DNA from: Pohlia nutans
Lineage: Eukaryota; Streptophyta; Bryopsida; Bryales; Mniaceae
Length of the DNA stretch: 64,000 nucleotides
Assembly: GCA_022496805.1 (NCBI GenBank)
Contig: CM040089.1
Span: 35,448,372 to 35,512,371 of the forward strand
Direction of reading: 5' to 3'
Shown here: positions 11,410-23,650 of the stretch, piece after piece
Layout of the letters: every line of letters starts with the position of its first letter
Position numbering within the stretch: position 1 is the first letter of the stretch
Program-made: the position numbers and the translations under genes
The notes under the pieces: generated by a model
The model's input: only the letters and a program-made list of their open reading frames with translations
The model's database searches: none
Told to the model about the DNA's origin: nothing

Positions 11410-12538
11410 CTAATATGGACAACCTCCTCGAAATGTCCCGCGTTCGGAGTCCCACTGTTGGTCAAAAAAACGTTGTTCTATTTGCCGCCTTTCATTATCC
11501 TCCTCTTGGCTCCGTCTAATGGCTTCTTGGAGATCTCTTTCATATTCATTGTCCTCATTGTTGTGACTGGATGGCCCAGCGGAAAATGTAACAGGGGGTC
11601 CGTCTGCAGCACTATACATATCTCTACCAAAACTGACGGGTGCATTGCTTGATGAGCTATACATATCTCTACCAAAACTGACGGGTGCATTGCTTGATGA
11701 GCCTTGACCGGGTCCAGAATAAATGGGAGTATAGCTTTGAACCCCGTGAGTTCCAAAATCACTCTTGGCCGATCGGGGAAAAGAAGCTCGTGGGGTACTA
11801 TATCTGTCCGGATACGAAGACCGCTCATCATTGTTTGCTGCATATGCATTATCATCGTAGCCATGGCTAGATCTCCCTTGTTCACTCCTGCCTATTGGAT
11901 TTGGAGTTCCGTGATAAGTTTCATAGCCATAGCTATGAGGAGTTCCAAACGTCATTGGATAGTCCTCAACGTCGCGTTGCCGAGAACTATTGCGCGGTCG
12001 TACTTCCCACTGCGAAGTGTTATCATCAGCAACAGCAACGTTTCCCACATTGGCTCCACGATTGGACCATTGTGGCACACAATCACTTGGTCCGATCCAT
12101 GTGGTGGGAATCATGTGATGTGACCGATCCAAATTACTGACGTTGCGCCCGTATACCGTACGCCAATCCACATCCTTGTGCAATACAATCTCAGCCCAAA
12201 CCATTGCCATTAAGGAATAATTCATCATGGTTGGTTTTGAGTTGGGTAACCCAACTGCATCATGCACCTCCCAATACCGTCGCAAGAAATGGTTGCTTTG
12301 ACAATTCGAAGTCGGGCCTTCCCAACGAGGGGCAGATATTTCCATTTGAGATCGTGGCCAAAGTTTTGCCAAGTGCGTCATCTTCACATATTTCTTGCAT
12401 GTTGTACAAGTCCACGTTCTCTGAAGGCTCGGTGTCCCATCCCGACTCGGCAACACAATCGGGGTCAAGGACTTGATCCCAGTTGAATTCTTGGGGAGTC
12501 CCTTGTGAAGATCTCCTGCTCTTGCTTCTTTTTAACAT
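11410..12538 (-). pseudogene. Cargo gene B: N-domain plus UIM protein, frameshifted
   Basis: The start is taken at ATG 12538-12536 (MLKRSKSRRSS). The first ~40 residues contain LDPDCVAESGW, closely matching the start of gene C (DDPDVVANSGW). Near 12,420 the frame shifts by one base; the next frame carries on the same domain: KKYVKMTHLAKLWPR, then SNHFLRRYWEVH, then NYSLMAMVW and VDW, all aligned with gene C. The second half is low-complexity, rich in Ser, Asn and Gly, with a tandem 15-residue duplication (SSNAPVSFGRDMYS, from a 45-bp repeat at 11,615-11,704). The C-terminus holds EYERDLQEAIRRSQEED, which fits the ubiquitin-interacting motif (Ala-x3-Ser within acidic and hydrophobic positions). 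An array of GATCGGACG units lies about 160 bp upstream. Probably a recently disabled ubiquitin-binding cargo protein. Confidence 0.6.
11615..11704. repeat. 45-bp tandem duplication in gene B
   Basis: Two near-perfect 45-bp copies in frame, coding a repeated 15-residue Ser/Asn/Arg segment. Confidence 0.9.
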
Positions 12539-12699
12539 CGTGTTAACAGTGCCACGTAAACCACGTGCAAATGCAAAGCGCCACGTGCTGCAAAAGGCCC
12601 GGAAATGAGTCAGTACTGTGTAAAAGCTTACGCAGAAACCCATTGCAATGAGGAGGTGCAAGTGATGTCAGACCGACAGCACTAGCCCACCGCCTCATT

Positions 12700-13180
12700 T
12701 GAGCGGACGAAGAAAGCGGTCCGCTATTTATACTGTCCGCCCAACGCGGACGAAGCGTACGACGGACGCCAGCCCGATCGGACGGACCAGATCGGATCGG
12801 ACGGACGGACGGACGGACCAGATTGCATCGGACGGACTGACGGACTCGATCGGACGGACCAGATCGGATCAGACGGATCAACAGAGTCGATCGGACGGTG
12901 CAGTCGGACGACGAAGATCGGACGGCGCTGATCGGACCGGACGAGATCGGACGGGGTAATCGGACGCTGAGATCGGACGATGAGATCGGACGACGAGATC
13001 GGACGCTGAGATCGGACGATGAGATCAGACGGACCCGATGTAACGGAGCCAGATCGGACAGCCAGATCGGACGGACCAGATTACTCGCCCGCGATCGTCG
13101 GGTCGGACGGCAGATCGGACGGGCGGAGCGGACGGCCGAGCGGACGGCACGATCGGACGGGCCGCCCGGGGACGGCAGAG
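12700..13180 (+). promoter_or_regulatory. GATCGGACG array upstream of cargo gene B
   Basis: Nearly 500 bp of GATCGGACGG-type units, partly with a clear 14-bp period (GATCGGACGNTGA between about 12,960 and 13,020). It lies just upstream of gene B and has the same core as the element ends. Reading frames across it (Arg/Asp/Gly/Thr repeats) come from the repeat. Confidence 0.6.
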
Positions 13181-14230
13181 CATGGGGTGTTTGCTCAAAG
13201 TATTGAGTTTTGTGTTGTATTGCTTACTCTTGCTCTTGCTCCAGTCAACGCCTTGGGGGTCAACATCGATTTAGAGAATCTTCACGTATGTCGAGGACCT
13301 TTAAGTACGGATAGAGAATGTTCCTACATTAAATGTGCTCCCCATTAAATTCTTGGAGTGCTTTACTTCTTGGAGAGCGTACCGGCCTACCTTGTCTCTT
13401 ATTTCTACTCCCTCCGCCTACCTTACCCTTCTCCCTTCCCTCCTTTCTTCATTCTCCCTCTAACTTATGCCCAATTCCATGAATTCACTCCATTGTTTGT
13501 ACTTACTTACCAATTGATTACATAGGCAAAATAATCAAGGAATGGATTCCAATTTGAATTCCATAAGAGATAGCAATTTTTTATGCACACATTAAAGCTT
13601 TAAGATAGAGGTAGAAAGATTGTAACCTCTACAAATTCATTTTCTATCTATCCAAGTCATGAACAATTCTACTTTTAAGTGATAACAATTTAATTCGACA
13701 TAAAATATTGAATAAAGTATTTTCTGTGGATATTCAAACTATTTCTTTCAAAATTAATTTATAAAAAATCCAAATGGTGTTGATGATATTCAACCATGTA
13801 GACGAGGTTTAGATATTACACATCACAACTTCCATATTTTATGCAAGTTTTAATGTTGTATCGACATGATTCGAAGTTTTTGGCATGTTTTGATATTGTA
13901 TCATATTCATAAGATAATTATATTGTGGTTCACAAAACTAATATTCACCATGGTTCCTTTCAATGATATTTTTTTGGGGTATTTCAACAAATTTGGAAAT
14001 AATTTCTTTCAAACACGTTTATGGTATTCATTTTCTATCTTTCTTGACCCTTTAACGTCCCATTCCTTTTGAGAACACTGAACGGAATCGTGGCCCAACC
14101 GCCCAAATTTACAAAGGAAAGACCACTTCATATCCGTAAAGCAAATTATCATGAAATATATGTTACAATTATTTAAAACCTAAGTTTAGGGGAAAACTTG
14201 AAATTAAATTAAAGTTGAAACTATTCAATG
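13181..14230. other. AT-rich spacer inside giant element
   Basis: No coding signal of more than about 70 codons and nothing recognisable, apart from pyrimidine-rich DNA near 13,380-13,460. Confidence 0.45.
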
Positions 14231-14234
14231 CATG

Positions 14235-14690
14235 CTCAAATGAATAGTATATATACATGCATGGACATATATGTGTGTATGTATATACATGTACTTACAT
14301 GTATATACTTTCATGTATATATACATATATATGTATGTAGGTATATATACACGAATTTATACATATGTATGTATATATACTTATGTTAATGTTTATGTAT
14401 GTATATAGACTATATGTTTGAATGTACATACGTATACATTTGCATAACTTTGCATATGTATGTGTGTATATATTTACATACATATACATAAATGTATATG
14501 TATACATATGTGCATGCATGTATATGAATATATATATACATACATACATACATCCACATATTCACATACACATACATGGACAAATACATACATATATATA
14601 TGTATGTACGTATATGTATATATGTATGCACATGTATTTCTATGTATATAAAAATTTATATGTTCACAATATAAATATATTGTGTACACA
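14235..14690. repeat. TATG/CATA low-complexity tract
   Basis: About 450 bp of degenerate TATG, CATA and TATA repeats. The Tyr/Ile/His-rich frames on both strands are artefacts of the repeat. Confidence 0.95.
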
Positions 14691-15800
14691 TGTGAGGATG
14701 GATGGCAAGATGGATAATGTTCTTTGAACAAAATAGGCTCCTATTTGTTATCAGCAATATTGAACTAGTTTCTTAGAAGGGACAATCTTGGTAGTCATAG
14801 CCCTTATAATATGTTAGGATGTCGTAGCCCTCGGTGTTGTAATACATAATTGGTTTTATAATATAGGGAGATATTTTTAACATTTCAGAATTATATCATA
14901 CTCAATAGATCAAGATGTTTCTGTTGACAATACTTTTAAGCAATGGGGTTATATTTTTGGAGTTCCCCCATTGACGTTAAAAATTGCTAAATTGTATTAA
15001 TCTCAAGTATACAATGACACTTTGAAATAATCATAATATTTAAATCATGTAACCACTAAGGGGTTTGAAATACTCTCAACTCAAAAAAATTGTAGAAAAA
15101 CATCTGTATGGGATAACGATAGCAAGGCACGTTTCCTTTTATCAGATCTCTTTATATAGTCATGCATATTATATTGTTGTGTGGCAATATCTTTAAAAAT
15201 CACTTCATTTACAATATATCATTTCAACCAATCACAATGCATTCCATCCGTTGATCAATGATATCTTATTCCTAATTGAATTACAAAATAATTTTGAATT
15301 TCAAGTCATGTAATATTTATACAAAATTATTGGTATTTGGAACCGTTGATCTAAACGTAATGGGCTATAGGCATTTACAAATTACATATGTAATGCAAAT
15401 GTGAATTTCAATGATGGTTTCAGGAAATCAAACTTTTTAACGTTTCGCAAAATTGGCAATTTCATCAAATCATTATATGGTTAATTAGTCCTTTCGGGGT
15501 AAGAAACAATTGAGTTGTTAATGCTTCGGTATTCATTTATGAGTTTTGACCAAAGACATGGATTTCACCATACTAACCGCTATTTTTTGTTTAGGGTGCC
15601 TTGCTTGTATCCAATTATAGAAAAAATTAAATCTTTATATAACTAAGCCACGTGAACTTATTAAATACAACATCATATTATAAATCCATACATTATTTAA
15701 GACGTAGTAGTCCCAAATGTATAAAGGGTAAATGAAGAATGTAAGATGGAATATAAAAATTTTGAATTGTGATTGTTTTATTAAGTAATATAGATCATCA
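14691..15800. other. AT-rich spacer inside giant element
   Basis: No gene or repeat family is recognised on either strand. Confidence 0.4.
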
Positions 15801-15807
15801 CCTACGA

Positions 15808-15848
15808 ATTAGGGATTAGGGTTTAGGGTTTAGGGTTTAGGGTTTAGG
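15808..15848 (+). repeat. Interstitial plant telomere-type repeat
   Basis: Four consecutive TTTAGGG units with a degenerate one on each side. TTTAGGG is the common plant telomere unit. At this length it is an interstitial site, or a telo-box-like promoter motif, not a telomere. Confidence 0.9.
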
Positions 15849-15999
15849 ATGCATAACAATATTTGTTGGAGATTTTATAGGATGTACATTTGGATACATT
15901 TTAATATGATTCTTTGGCTGCGTTAATTACCTTCATCGGATTCTTTGTGGCATTTATTTCGTTTTGGGAGGTTGTTGAGTTCGAGAATTTTTTGTGATC

Positions 16000-16130
16000 T
16001 GACGGTGGAGGGTCCGAACGGATATATCGGACGGCTGAATCGGACGGCGGACAGCCGGCAGATTGCAGGATTGGACACCGTGAATCGGACGGCAAATCGG
16101 ACACCCAAAATCGGACGGCAGATCGGGGTG
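16000..16130 (+). repeat. Short CGGACGG array without an adjacent gene
   Basis: Several ATCGGACGG and GGACGGC units, like the arrays before the cargo genes, but no gene now follows. It may mark the promoter of a lost cargo gene. A MITE begins 18 bp downstream. Confidence 0.6.
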
Positions 16131-16148
16131 AAATAAAACCTTGCTTAA

Positions 16149-16717
16149 CCCCTAAACGTCCTCACCTATGTCCAGTTTAGGCAGTTTTGCAAAGATGCAT
16201 TATAAAATGCAATTAATATGAATATTTAGAACTTGATGTATGAATAAAAGTTATACATTTTTTATTTTAGATTCTATCTATATAGTTAGATCTATGACTA
16301 CTATCACTAATCTTTTTTAATAAATTTTCAAACATAAAATTAAAAATTACTTTGTAATTCAATTACGAATAAGATATTGACAATATGTGGATGAAATTTG
16401 TTGTGATGGGTTATAATGTAGTACTTTAGGTGTAGTGATTTTTGGAGATTTTTTGGATGCTTGATTTTAATAGTTTTTTTTTTCATGAACACTTTTAGAC
16501 CAAAATCTTCAAGATTTTCGGTGAAACACTACAACACAAAATGAGGCATAATTTTTTTTTAAATTATTTCCTTTTCGATCGGATCACACATACATGAAGT
16601 TAACTTCCCATAAAAAATTCAGTAAAAAAATCACACCACAAAAAGTGCATGACGGATGAGAAAATACGGATGAAATCTGTACATCAGGCCAAAAACGCCT
16701 GCTTGGGCAGTTAGGGG
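16149..16717 (+). mobile_element. TTAA-flanked MITE, 569 bp
   Basis: The body starts CCCCTAAACGTCC and ends GGGCAGTTAGGGG, flanked by TTAA at 16,145-16,148 and 16,718-16,721. TTAA duplications with CCC-starting ends are characteristic of piggyBac-type elements. Only the outermost CCCCTAA is clearly inverted here. The interior is AT-rich and non-coding, and related copies occur at 8.2, 8.7 and 48.3 kb. Confidence 0.65.
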
Positions 16718-17051
16718 TTAAAGAGCAAATCAACTTCCTTCACCAGCTTTTGGACCAGGTACTTTGACCAGATAAACTTCTATATGCCTAGAGTGCTCTC
16801 TGATGTTGTTTTTAAAATTATTACATGAAACACAATAAATTGTATTTATGGGAGCTTCTGAAATTGGAATGGGTTGTAAATATGTAATGCAAATTGTCAA
16901 TTATTATGATTTCCTAAAAACAGTAAAAATATAAACAGATTAGTGAAAGAAAGCTGAGTGTGGAAAATATACTCTACATTGAAGTCAACAATAATGGAAA
17001 TGACAATAGAAGATTATATATTAATATAAAAGCCAAATGGCTGAAAAACAA

Positions 17052-17629
17052 TCATGCGTTATCAATATTCATCGAACGAGTACGTCTACGCTGACTATCA
17101 TGAGTAATTCTACCGCCTGCCTCAACCTCTGAATCTATCGCGAGCTTCTTTTCAACGTGGTCTTGAGATGGTTCCCAATTGTCATCATCGTCGGCCTTTC
17201 GTTTCCCCTTGCGAGAACGATCCATATCCACCTCTTTTGCCTTAAAAACCTCCATGTACTTCTCCACACGACCGACCACGTCCGCTACAACTTCCTCATT
17301 TTTTAGAAATGCCGTGGACGTTGATGCGTTATTAGCTAGCATATGACGTCGCCAAGTTTCGATGACGTCATTGATCCTTCTATCAAATGCACCAGCAACA
17401 TCCGCATAGGAATTTTCCTCATCAACAAACATGTCCTCAATCGTTGTAGCACGAAGCTTAGCCGCCTCCTCCAACTTTGAAAGGACCAGAGCTCTACCAA
17501 TCAATGTACGGTCATACCTTGAGTATTGTTTTCCTAAGACCGCACTGTTTGCCTCGTACCAAGTGTTATCATTTCTCTTTTTTACTTCCTTCTTTGGGAA
17601 CCGAAAGAACCTTTTATGTTGCACGCTCC
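17052..17629 (-). pseudogene. Cargo gene C, 3' part (after the CACTA insertion)
   Basis: About 190 codons of the C-terminal part of gene C, cut off from the rest by the CACTA element that starts at 17,633. Removing the element and one copy of its AAT duplication puts this frame exactly in register with the 5' part. The segment is rich in charged residues, with Trp/Phe-rich starts (WSVQHKRFFRFPKKE), a likely helical middle, and a basic, nuclear-signal-like stretch (SRKGKRKADDDD). No domain is recognised. It ends at a stop codon at 17,054-17,052. Confidence 0.65.
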
Positions 17630-18013
17630 AATCACTATAACAAAACATGGTAAAAAAAGACCGTAGTGAATTTGTCATTACGGTTCTTTTGGTCATGGTT
17701 TTGTGACAATGGAATTCATTGTAAAAAAAATTGAAATCATCGGTAGTGGCTTCATTTCGTAGTTTTCAATCGCAACTACATGCATAGTCTTGCGCATTGA
17801 AGGACGTTTGCAATTCATAGTCATACTTTAGTATTCTTCATACCGATGTCAATATTGCAAGCACGTACGTATCGAATTTGGGTGCAAGTGCATGTAACTG
17901 TGTACAGTAACTGCGAATACACGAAGTCAAGTGCAAGTTCATGAAGTTTACTACTTTAGTGCTAGTTCAAAAGTGAGTGTGTAATTAATTAACTACGTAA
18001 TACGAAATTCCAA

Positions 18014-18017
<4 letters not shown>

Positions 18018-18053
<36 letters not shown>
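18018..18053. repeat. (AT)n microsatellite
   Basis: About 36 bp of AT dinucleotides in the left subterminal region of the CACTA element. Confidence 0.95.
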
Positions 18054-18057
<4 letters not shown>

Positions 18058-18179
18058 TGTACGCACATCGACTGCGTGTAATTGGTCGCACATAGTCAAT
18101 TGCCAATGCAAGCGCGAGTGCATGCACTTGCATGCGTGCACGTAGTCAATTGTCAGTGCCAATGCAAGTGCCGGCAGTG

Positions 18180-18835
18180 GACTTCAGTTTATTGTTCGAT
18201 TCCACGCACTGACTACGAGTGCGAGTGCTATTGTACGTAGTACTAGTAGCAAACATGGTAAAAACAAACCGCAGCCAAAATCGACTGCGGTTCTTTTGAC
18301 TAGCTTGTTTTGCAGTCGCTTAGCGAATGCGAGTGCAAGTGCAAGTGCGAGTACACGTAGTGAAATGTGTGTGCAACTGGAAATGCACATGGTTGATTAT
18401 ATTGTCATTGCAGGTGCAACCGTGGAAGTAATGTGCGTAGTGGAGTGAGAGAGCACATAGTCGATTGCGTAGTGGAGTGAGTGTGTGCAGTCGATTGCAT
18501 ACGTAGTGGAGTGCAAGTGCATGTACGTTGTTGACTGCGTAGTGGAGTGTGAGTGCGAGTGCGAGTGCACGTAGTCAATTGCAAGTGCAAGCTAGCGCAC
18601 GTACTCGACTACGAATGCAAATGCGAGTGCCAAAGCACGTATTCAGTTGCGATCGCGAGTTCTAGTGCGCGTAGTGGAGTGCGAGTGCACGTAGTGGAGT
18701 GCGAGTGCACGTAGTGGAGTGCGAGTGCACGTAGTGGAGTGCGAGTGCACGTAGTTGAGTGCGAGTGCACGTAGTGGAGTGCGAGTGCACGTACTCGAAT
18801 GTGAGTGCATGTTGTCAAATATATCAAAATGCAGG
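18180..18835 (+). repeat. Left subterminal repeat array of CACTA element
   Basis: Repeats of GTGCGAGTGCACGTA and variants. Between about 18,665 and 18,795 they form a regular 20-bp tandem (GTGGAGTGCGAGTGCACGTA, about seven copies). CACTA elements bind their transposase at subterminal repeats, so these are the likely binding sites. The reverse-orientation counterpart is at 27,770-27,960. Confidence 0.8.
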
Positions 18836-19899
18836 CATTTGAGGACTTTCTGTCAAGTGGGAGTGACAAAAATCCGACTTCACTGCACGAAACCTTGCTG
18901 CTCATTACTGAACAACTGCTGCATCACATACATGATTACAAACAAGTTCTGTCGACTGTGCAAATGCTACGTGAAGATTGAACATAGTCCATCGTTCTAC
19001 AAGAAACCGCTCCATGAAGGCAGCAACCGCATGATAATAGTTTGACAAAAGAAAACGCTGTAAAAATTCAAATAATGCAACAAATTGTAATAATGCAAAA
19101 ATGTAAAAATTCAACAATTGGCCCGCACTACAGAAGCCAACCCACACAACAAGGCGACGATCGGAAGACCCCCATCATCACTGGAACCTAATTCACTAAA
19201 AAAAAGGCCAATAGTATTGCGATCCATTCTATCAAAAGCTAAAAGTAATTACCGGCTCTAAGCAGAGCAGCACCCACCATCGCTGATCGTCCTCCCTCCC
19301 CTGTCTCTAAACACCGAACAAACACACAATCTAGGGTTTTGCCTTGCAAAGGGTTTTAGGTCGCCAGACTAACTGACATGTTCCCCTACAAAAGCATCCC
19401 CACCGGTCAACACAAAACCACTACATTCCTAAACATAATTTTGCTAAAACAAAGTGACACATGTCATCCTGTGGTTGGCTGTAACCTGTAGAAATCTGAC
19501 GTTATTAAAGACTTTATCATTCATTACTGTTTGTTTGTAAGGATACTGAATATGAGGTATCAATATAAAATTGGTTCACAAAAATAAGCGGACATGGAAA
19601 CATAGTCGGTAGTTCTGTGACAACTCGTTAACACACAGTGCCTAAGGAGCCCCTCACCTGGCTAAGTCGAAGTACCCTCGTGCGAAAGAACTGTTTGTCC
19701 AGACATTGTCCCGTCCAAATCTATCACTGTCTCACTCTGCCCCAGGCAGAGTTTCTCTGCTATTGCTGGTGTAACTTGAGACTTCACTGACTTTATTGAC
19801 CTGGTCCACAATTTTTTCTTGGATCAGTGCTTCATCCATACAATGAAAGAACATTACCGTCAATACGTCAAGTCAACGTTAGCTCTGAGAGTCGCCATA

Positions 19900-20400
19900 C
19901 TTACTTGTCAAGTTCAGTCAAGTATCTATCATAAAGTTGATATGGGAGCCGTGCTCCAGTGGTAGCTGTGAGAGCTTCCAACTGAGGGTGTACCGTGACA
20001 ATGTCTGCAACGGCAGGAATTGCTGGAGCCAACCTTGCAAATGCCTCCAACCCAACTGTTTCTTCCACTTCGGCCTGCAAAATGGTTAGTAAAATGGTCA
20101 TCAAAAGCTTGCTCACTGACAGTATCTAACCTCCGGACTAGGTAGATCAAAAGAGATGAAATAGCCGACCTTTTAATATATCCAAGAAGCACAAACACAT
20201 TAAATTGACCAACTGACCAACACATTTACATGAAACGCGCATCACATACTAACCATCATAGGTATGAAGTCATTGTAAAAGAGTGCCGACTCATCCTCAT
20301 CCTCCTCAGCGCCCAAAGCTGCTGCAACTTTTTCTGCTACTTTGAGCTTAACATCCTTTTCCTCTATCTGAAATGTGGACAAGAATCGAATCCTCCCCTT
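19900..20400 (-). pseudogene. Captured conserved plant gene, 3' exons
   Basis: Two minus-strand exon-like pieces bounded by splice-like sites. One near 20,262-20,378 encodes an acidic stretch ending ESALFYNDFIPMM. The next near 19,907-20,076 encodes AEVEETVGLEAFARLAPAIP and ends LPYQLYDRYLTELDK. They look like the C-terminal part of a widespread plant protein that I cannot name with certainty. They continue the piece at 20,620-20,930. The fragment belongs to the gene cargo of the CACTA element. Confidence 0.5.
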
Positions 20401-20619
20401 TTCAGTTATCACATGCAATTATCACCTCCGCATTTGAATGCATGATTGGGAATAGAACCCTTGAAATGCTAACAAGCTTGTTTAAAACAACAACCTAATC
20501 ACGTAAACTGTCTTTCTCCACAATGTAATTAGCCTCAAACAGATAAAGCGACATATCATAATACATGGTGGATTAATTTATACCTTAGGGACATTCTTGT
20601 TTGTTGACCCAGGAGCTTC

Positions 20620-20935
20620 CTAAGCAAGCATTATGTCATAAGACAAGCGTCGAAAGTCTCTGTCATTCAAATGATCTTCAACTTGAGCAAAAACAGACAG
20701 TGCCCTGAAACAGCAATATTTTAGAAGACTACGGGCATATTTGTCTGTTCCCTTTGCCGATGCAGGTGTTTCTTCATCGAATTGCTCTTGTAAATCTTCA
20801 AGCCGTACCAACAGTATTCTGCCCAATCCAAGGCATACCATTTTTTTAGTCTTCCATAACCAAACTTTAATCCCCAAGTGTCCAAATGGCCAAAAGTAGC
20901 CAATTCCATATCTGTGGGAGTTGAAAAACCAATTA
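20620..20935 (-). pseudogene. Captured conserved plant gene, middle exon with stop
   Basis: The minus-strand frame reads a protein-like segment: LEDLQEQFDEETPASAKGTD, then KYARSLLKYCCFRALSVFAQ, then NDRDFRRLSYDIMLA, followed by TAG at 20,622-20,620 and then EAPGST in the same frame. A Trp codon (TGG) changed to TAG is the simplest explanation. The gene is therefore a fragment and broken. Its family appears conserved in plants but is not named here. Confidence 0.5.
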
Positions 20936-21185
20936 GGAAGCTTCAAGGAAGGTGAAAAAAATGTAGCAATCAAAAGAAGAAATCGTATCCTAACGATAGA
21001 AATGTATTTTGAAAGTGATTAGATTTGACTATTAGCTTCCAAAGTGAACTTGTTATTTTTAGCTTGGGCACTTGGAGGTAATCACCTTCCTCTATGCCAT
21101 CCTTCACAATAAAACATGGAACGTCATTACAAAATATCATTGATTGCATTGAGAAAAATGTGAGAAAGATTAGCACCTTGCACAC

Positions 21186-21765
21186 CGCCCAACCACATAG
21201 TTGCCTAGAGGAGACAGTTCCTTCACCCACTTCATCGTGATGGAGTTCTTTCAATTGCCATGGGCTTTTCCTGGTTCACTGGCTTGGCTCCAAAATAGCC
21301 TATTATGGAGTCCATTGCTTCTTCCTTTCAAAATGCAAGCTGAAAGGACCACAACTGTGCAATCGGAGATCGTGTCGAGATTAGCCTGGAACTACCATAA
21401 AATTAAGACTTGAAAGGAATGCAATATTTGAGTAACACATCAACAGGAATAGTTTTTCAATCCTCATATGTGTAATTACAGCTTCAGAACAGAGTCTTTC
21501 AAAAAAAACCCCGCCATTCAAAAATGGAATGTTTTCTAGTTACCATGTCCTCAAGCTTCCACACAAGCTCCACCAGAATTGAATTCAAAACAAACTTAAA
21601 AGAAAACCACGTATATTTCAGCAACAAAAGACATGAAAAAAATACCTCTTCGAATTTTCTCTCATTTCTCCGAGAATCCTCCGCTTCCTCTCGACCCTCA
21701 TCAGAAAGCAAGCGAAAATTTAAATTTCCATGCATGAAAGAAAGACTACACTGCCATTTCTAAAC
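21186..21765 (+). repeat. Left arm of 0.58-kb inverted duplication
   Basis: This segment is almost identical, in reverse, to 25,730-26,311. The match starts at CGCCCAACCAC and ends at CCATTTCTAAAC. Frames in it, on both strands, recur in both arms and are not independent genes. The arms bracket the LSM3-AK6 fragments. Confidence 0.9.
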
Positions 21766-22279
21766 TGCAGTACGAAAGCCCAAACAAAACCCGGGAATCC
21801 TTACCCTAGAACCAGAACCTCACAGTGTTATCTTACACCACTTAAGTATTCCATAAGGACGTTAGGCAAATTGAATGAGCACCGCCACATGTCTTCCATG
21901 ATATCTACGATGAAATTGCAATAATCTTCACACTTTGTGCACCAATTACAGTGGAAAACAAAAGCATGTAGACAGAACAACAACATACACAAATAAAGCC
22001 TCGAATACTCAAGAAAAGAAGGAAATAACCACTGACATAGTTTTACAATTCTATGTTTCCAAGTATCCTCATTATTATTACTACCGGAACATTGGAGATG
22101 CTCCACTCATTAGACTCGCAAGTAAGTATGAATAAAAATGCACCAAACCTGAAAAGTGCTAATAAAACCTGAAAATCTCCTAATAAAAGCTGAAACTATA
22201 CTACATCAAACCTGACTGACTATGAACACAAGAATTGGCCAGTTTTGAAATTGTGCTCACCAAGGATGAAGTCCTTGGA

Positions 22280-22795
22280 ATCTTCTTTCATAGGAGCAAA
22301 ATTTGAACCTGACAATGTTGGTCCAAAGCACGAGAAGAGGACTCGCACTTGAATTTTAGGTTTTGCCTTATGTCCATTTTCGTCACTGCCATTAGACAAG
22401 GGAGTTCGGGCCTTGGCATCAACTGGCACTTGAGCTCGTAGCCAGTCAGGAGAAGTGGTTGCCTGATAAACAAAAACTTACGACAGATTAGATATAAAAT
22501 CGAAGGACACAATCATGGTAAAACTTCCGACATCCTCCTGAATCACGGCTTGATTATTAACACGTTGTGGTGAACAGTAAAATTAGACTACTCGATTGGA
22601 CTAGAAAACATTAATTTAATAATAACCTACAAAATCCTCGCAACTTAAAGAGACAAATGAAAATAATGCCAACTTCATGGAGGAACTTCAATAACATCTT
22701 GGATACTAAAATGGATTCACAATTTGTGTACCTCAATGCTTGGAATTAGCCACCGCACCTCCTTGCCAGTTCGATCAAGTGCAGCTCTGCAGCAT
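22280..22795 (-). pseudogene. Captured exon-like pieces, unidentified
   Basis: Two minus-strand pieces look like exons. One near 22,738-22,788 encodes RAALDRTGKEVRWLIPSIE and is flanked by splice-like bases. The other near 22,280-22,462 starts ATTSPDWLRAQVPVDAK and continues with Lys-rich, protein-like sequence. They probably come from one host gene, but I cannot name it. Confidence 0.4.
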
Positions 22796-23069
22796 ATATA
22801 TATATATAGAATTTTGTAAGCACGTCTCAGAGAGAGCCCTAGGGACAGCATAATCGTTTTTAAAAACAAGAAAAGAATGAGAGAAATGCATGTCTTTCAG
22901 ATCTAATTACAATGACATAAAAATCAAACTTCCAACGACATGCAAGGACCGAGGCAGGAACATACTTAGGAAAAGCTCTTGAGTGTTATTGGTGCAAAGG
23001 ACTAGTGCACAATGAAAGTTACATCTTTCAAAGCACCTTGCAAGTGAGGGTTGACGACATACTGCAAGA

Positions 23070-23490
23070 CACTTCAATATTTTCCAACATGGCGAGAATG
23101 ACTCTCAACACGAAGAAATCATCAACTATTCACAACTAATCAATGCAATATGCGCAAAACCCCGATAAGACTCCCATTACACAGTCAAAAAATTATAGAA
23201 CCCTAGCACTCATAAGAAACACCAGAACAGCGATTGGCAGCAGAAATAATAACCTTGGAAGCACCATCACAAAAATTTCGAAAAATATAAGATAGCGGAA
23301 ATTGCAATGATCTTCACACCAATTAATCACACTTTCAAAATTTTCCAACATGGCGTGAATGACTTTAACATGAAGAAATATCAAATATTCACAGCTCATT
23401 AATTCTCCACAAAACAATACATGCGCAAAATCCGGGGAACACTAATGAAAAAATTCCGAAACCCTAGCAGTACGAACAGCACTAAAGACA
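23070..23490. repeat. Diverged direct duplication, about 250-bp period
   Basis: Blocks near 23,080-23,220 recur near 23,335-23,470 in the same direction (for example TTTTCCAACATGGCG and ATGCGCAAAA followed by GAACCCTAGCA-like sequence). It lies in what would be LSM3 intron or flank. Confidence 0.7.
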
Positions 23491-23533
23491 CGGAGAAAAA
23501 AAGAAAAGAAACCAGAGGAGCGATTAGACATAC

Positions 23534-23650
23534 ATGCAGCTTTCCGCGGAGCTCCTGGTCCGAGCAAAGCTTGACGTAGATGTGCTTGTCCAAGCTGAGC
23601 TGGATCAAGTCCAGAGGCTCCTTCACCGTGCTGTCCTCCTCCGTCGCCAT
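23534..23650 (-). pseudogene. LSM3: Captured LSM3 exon 1
   Basis: An ATG at 23,650-23,648 opens 39 codons ending at a GT splice donor. The peptide matches the start of plant LSM3, the Sm-like subunit of the LSM1-7 and LSM2-8 rings that act in mRNA decay and on U6 snRNA ([16 protein letters not shown] at the start, then ELRGKLH at the exon end). The next exon, with the rest of the Sm fold (normally starting AYDQHLNM), is not found in the following 700 bp. This is therefore a captured 5' exon, not a working gene. It lies head-to-head with the AK6 fragment, about 390 bp apart. Confidence 0.85.

Noticed and set aside
12699..13348. Long Arg/Asp/Gly/Thr-rich frames in the GGACGG array
   Set aside because: All three frames of a 14-bp GC repeat stay open; composition follows the repeat, not a protein.
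14295..14731. Tyr/Ile/His-rich frames on both strands
   Set aside because: They derive from TATG/CATA low-complexity DNA.
15808..15848. True telomere
   Set aside because: Only four units with ordinary sequence on both sides.
18184..18905. CRISPR-like short regular repeats
   Set aside because: The 20-bp tandem has no unique spacers and lies at the end of a CACTA element; it is a subterminal array.
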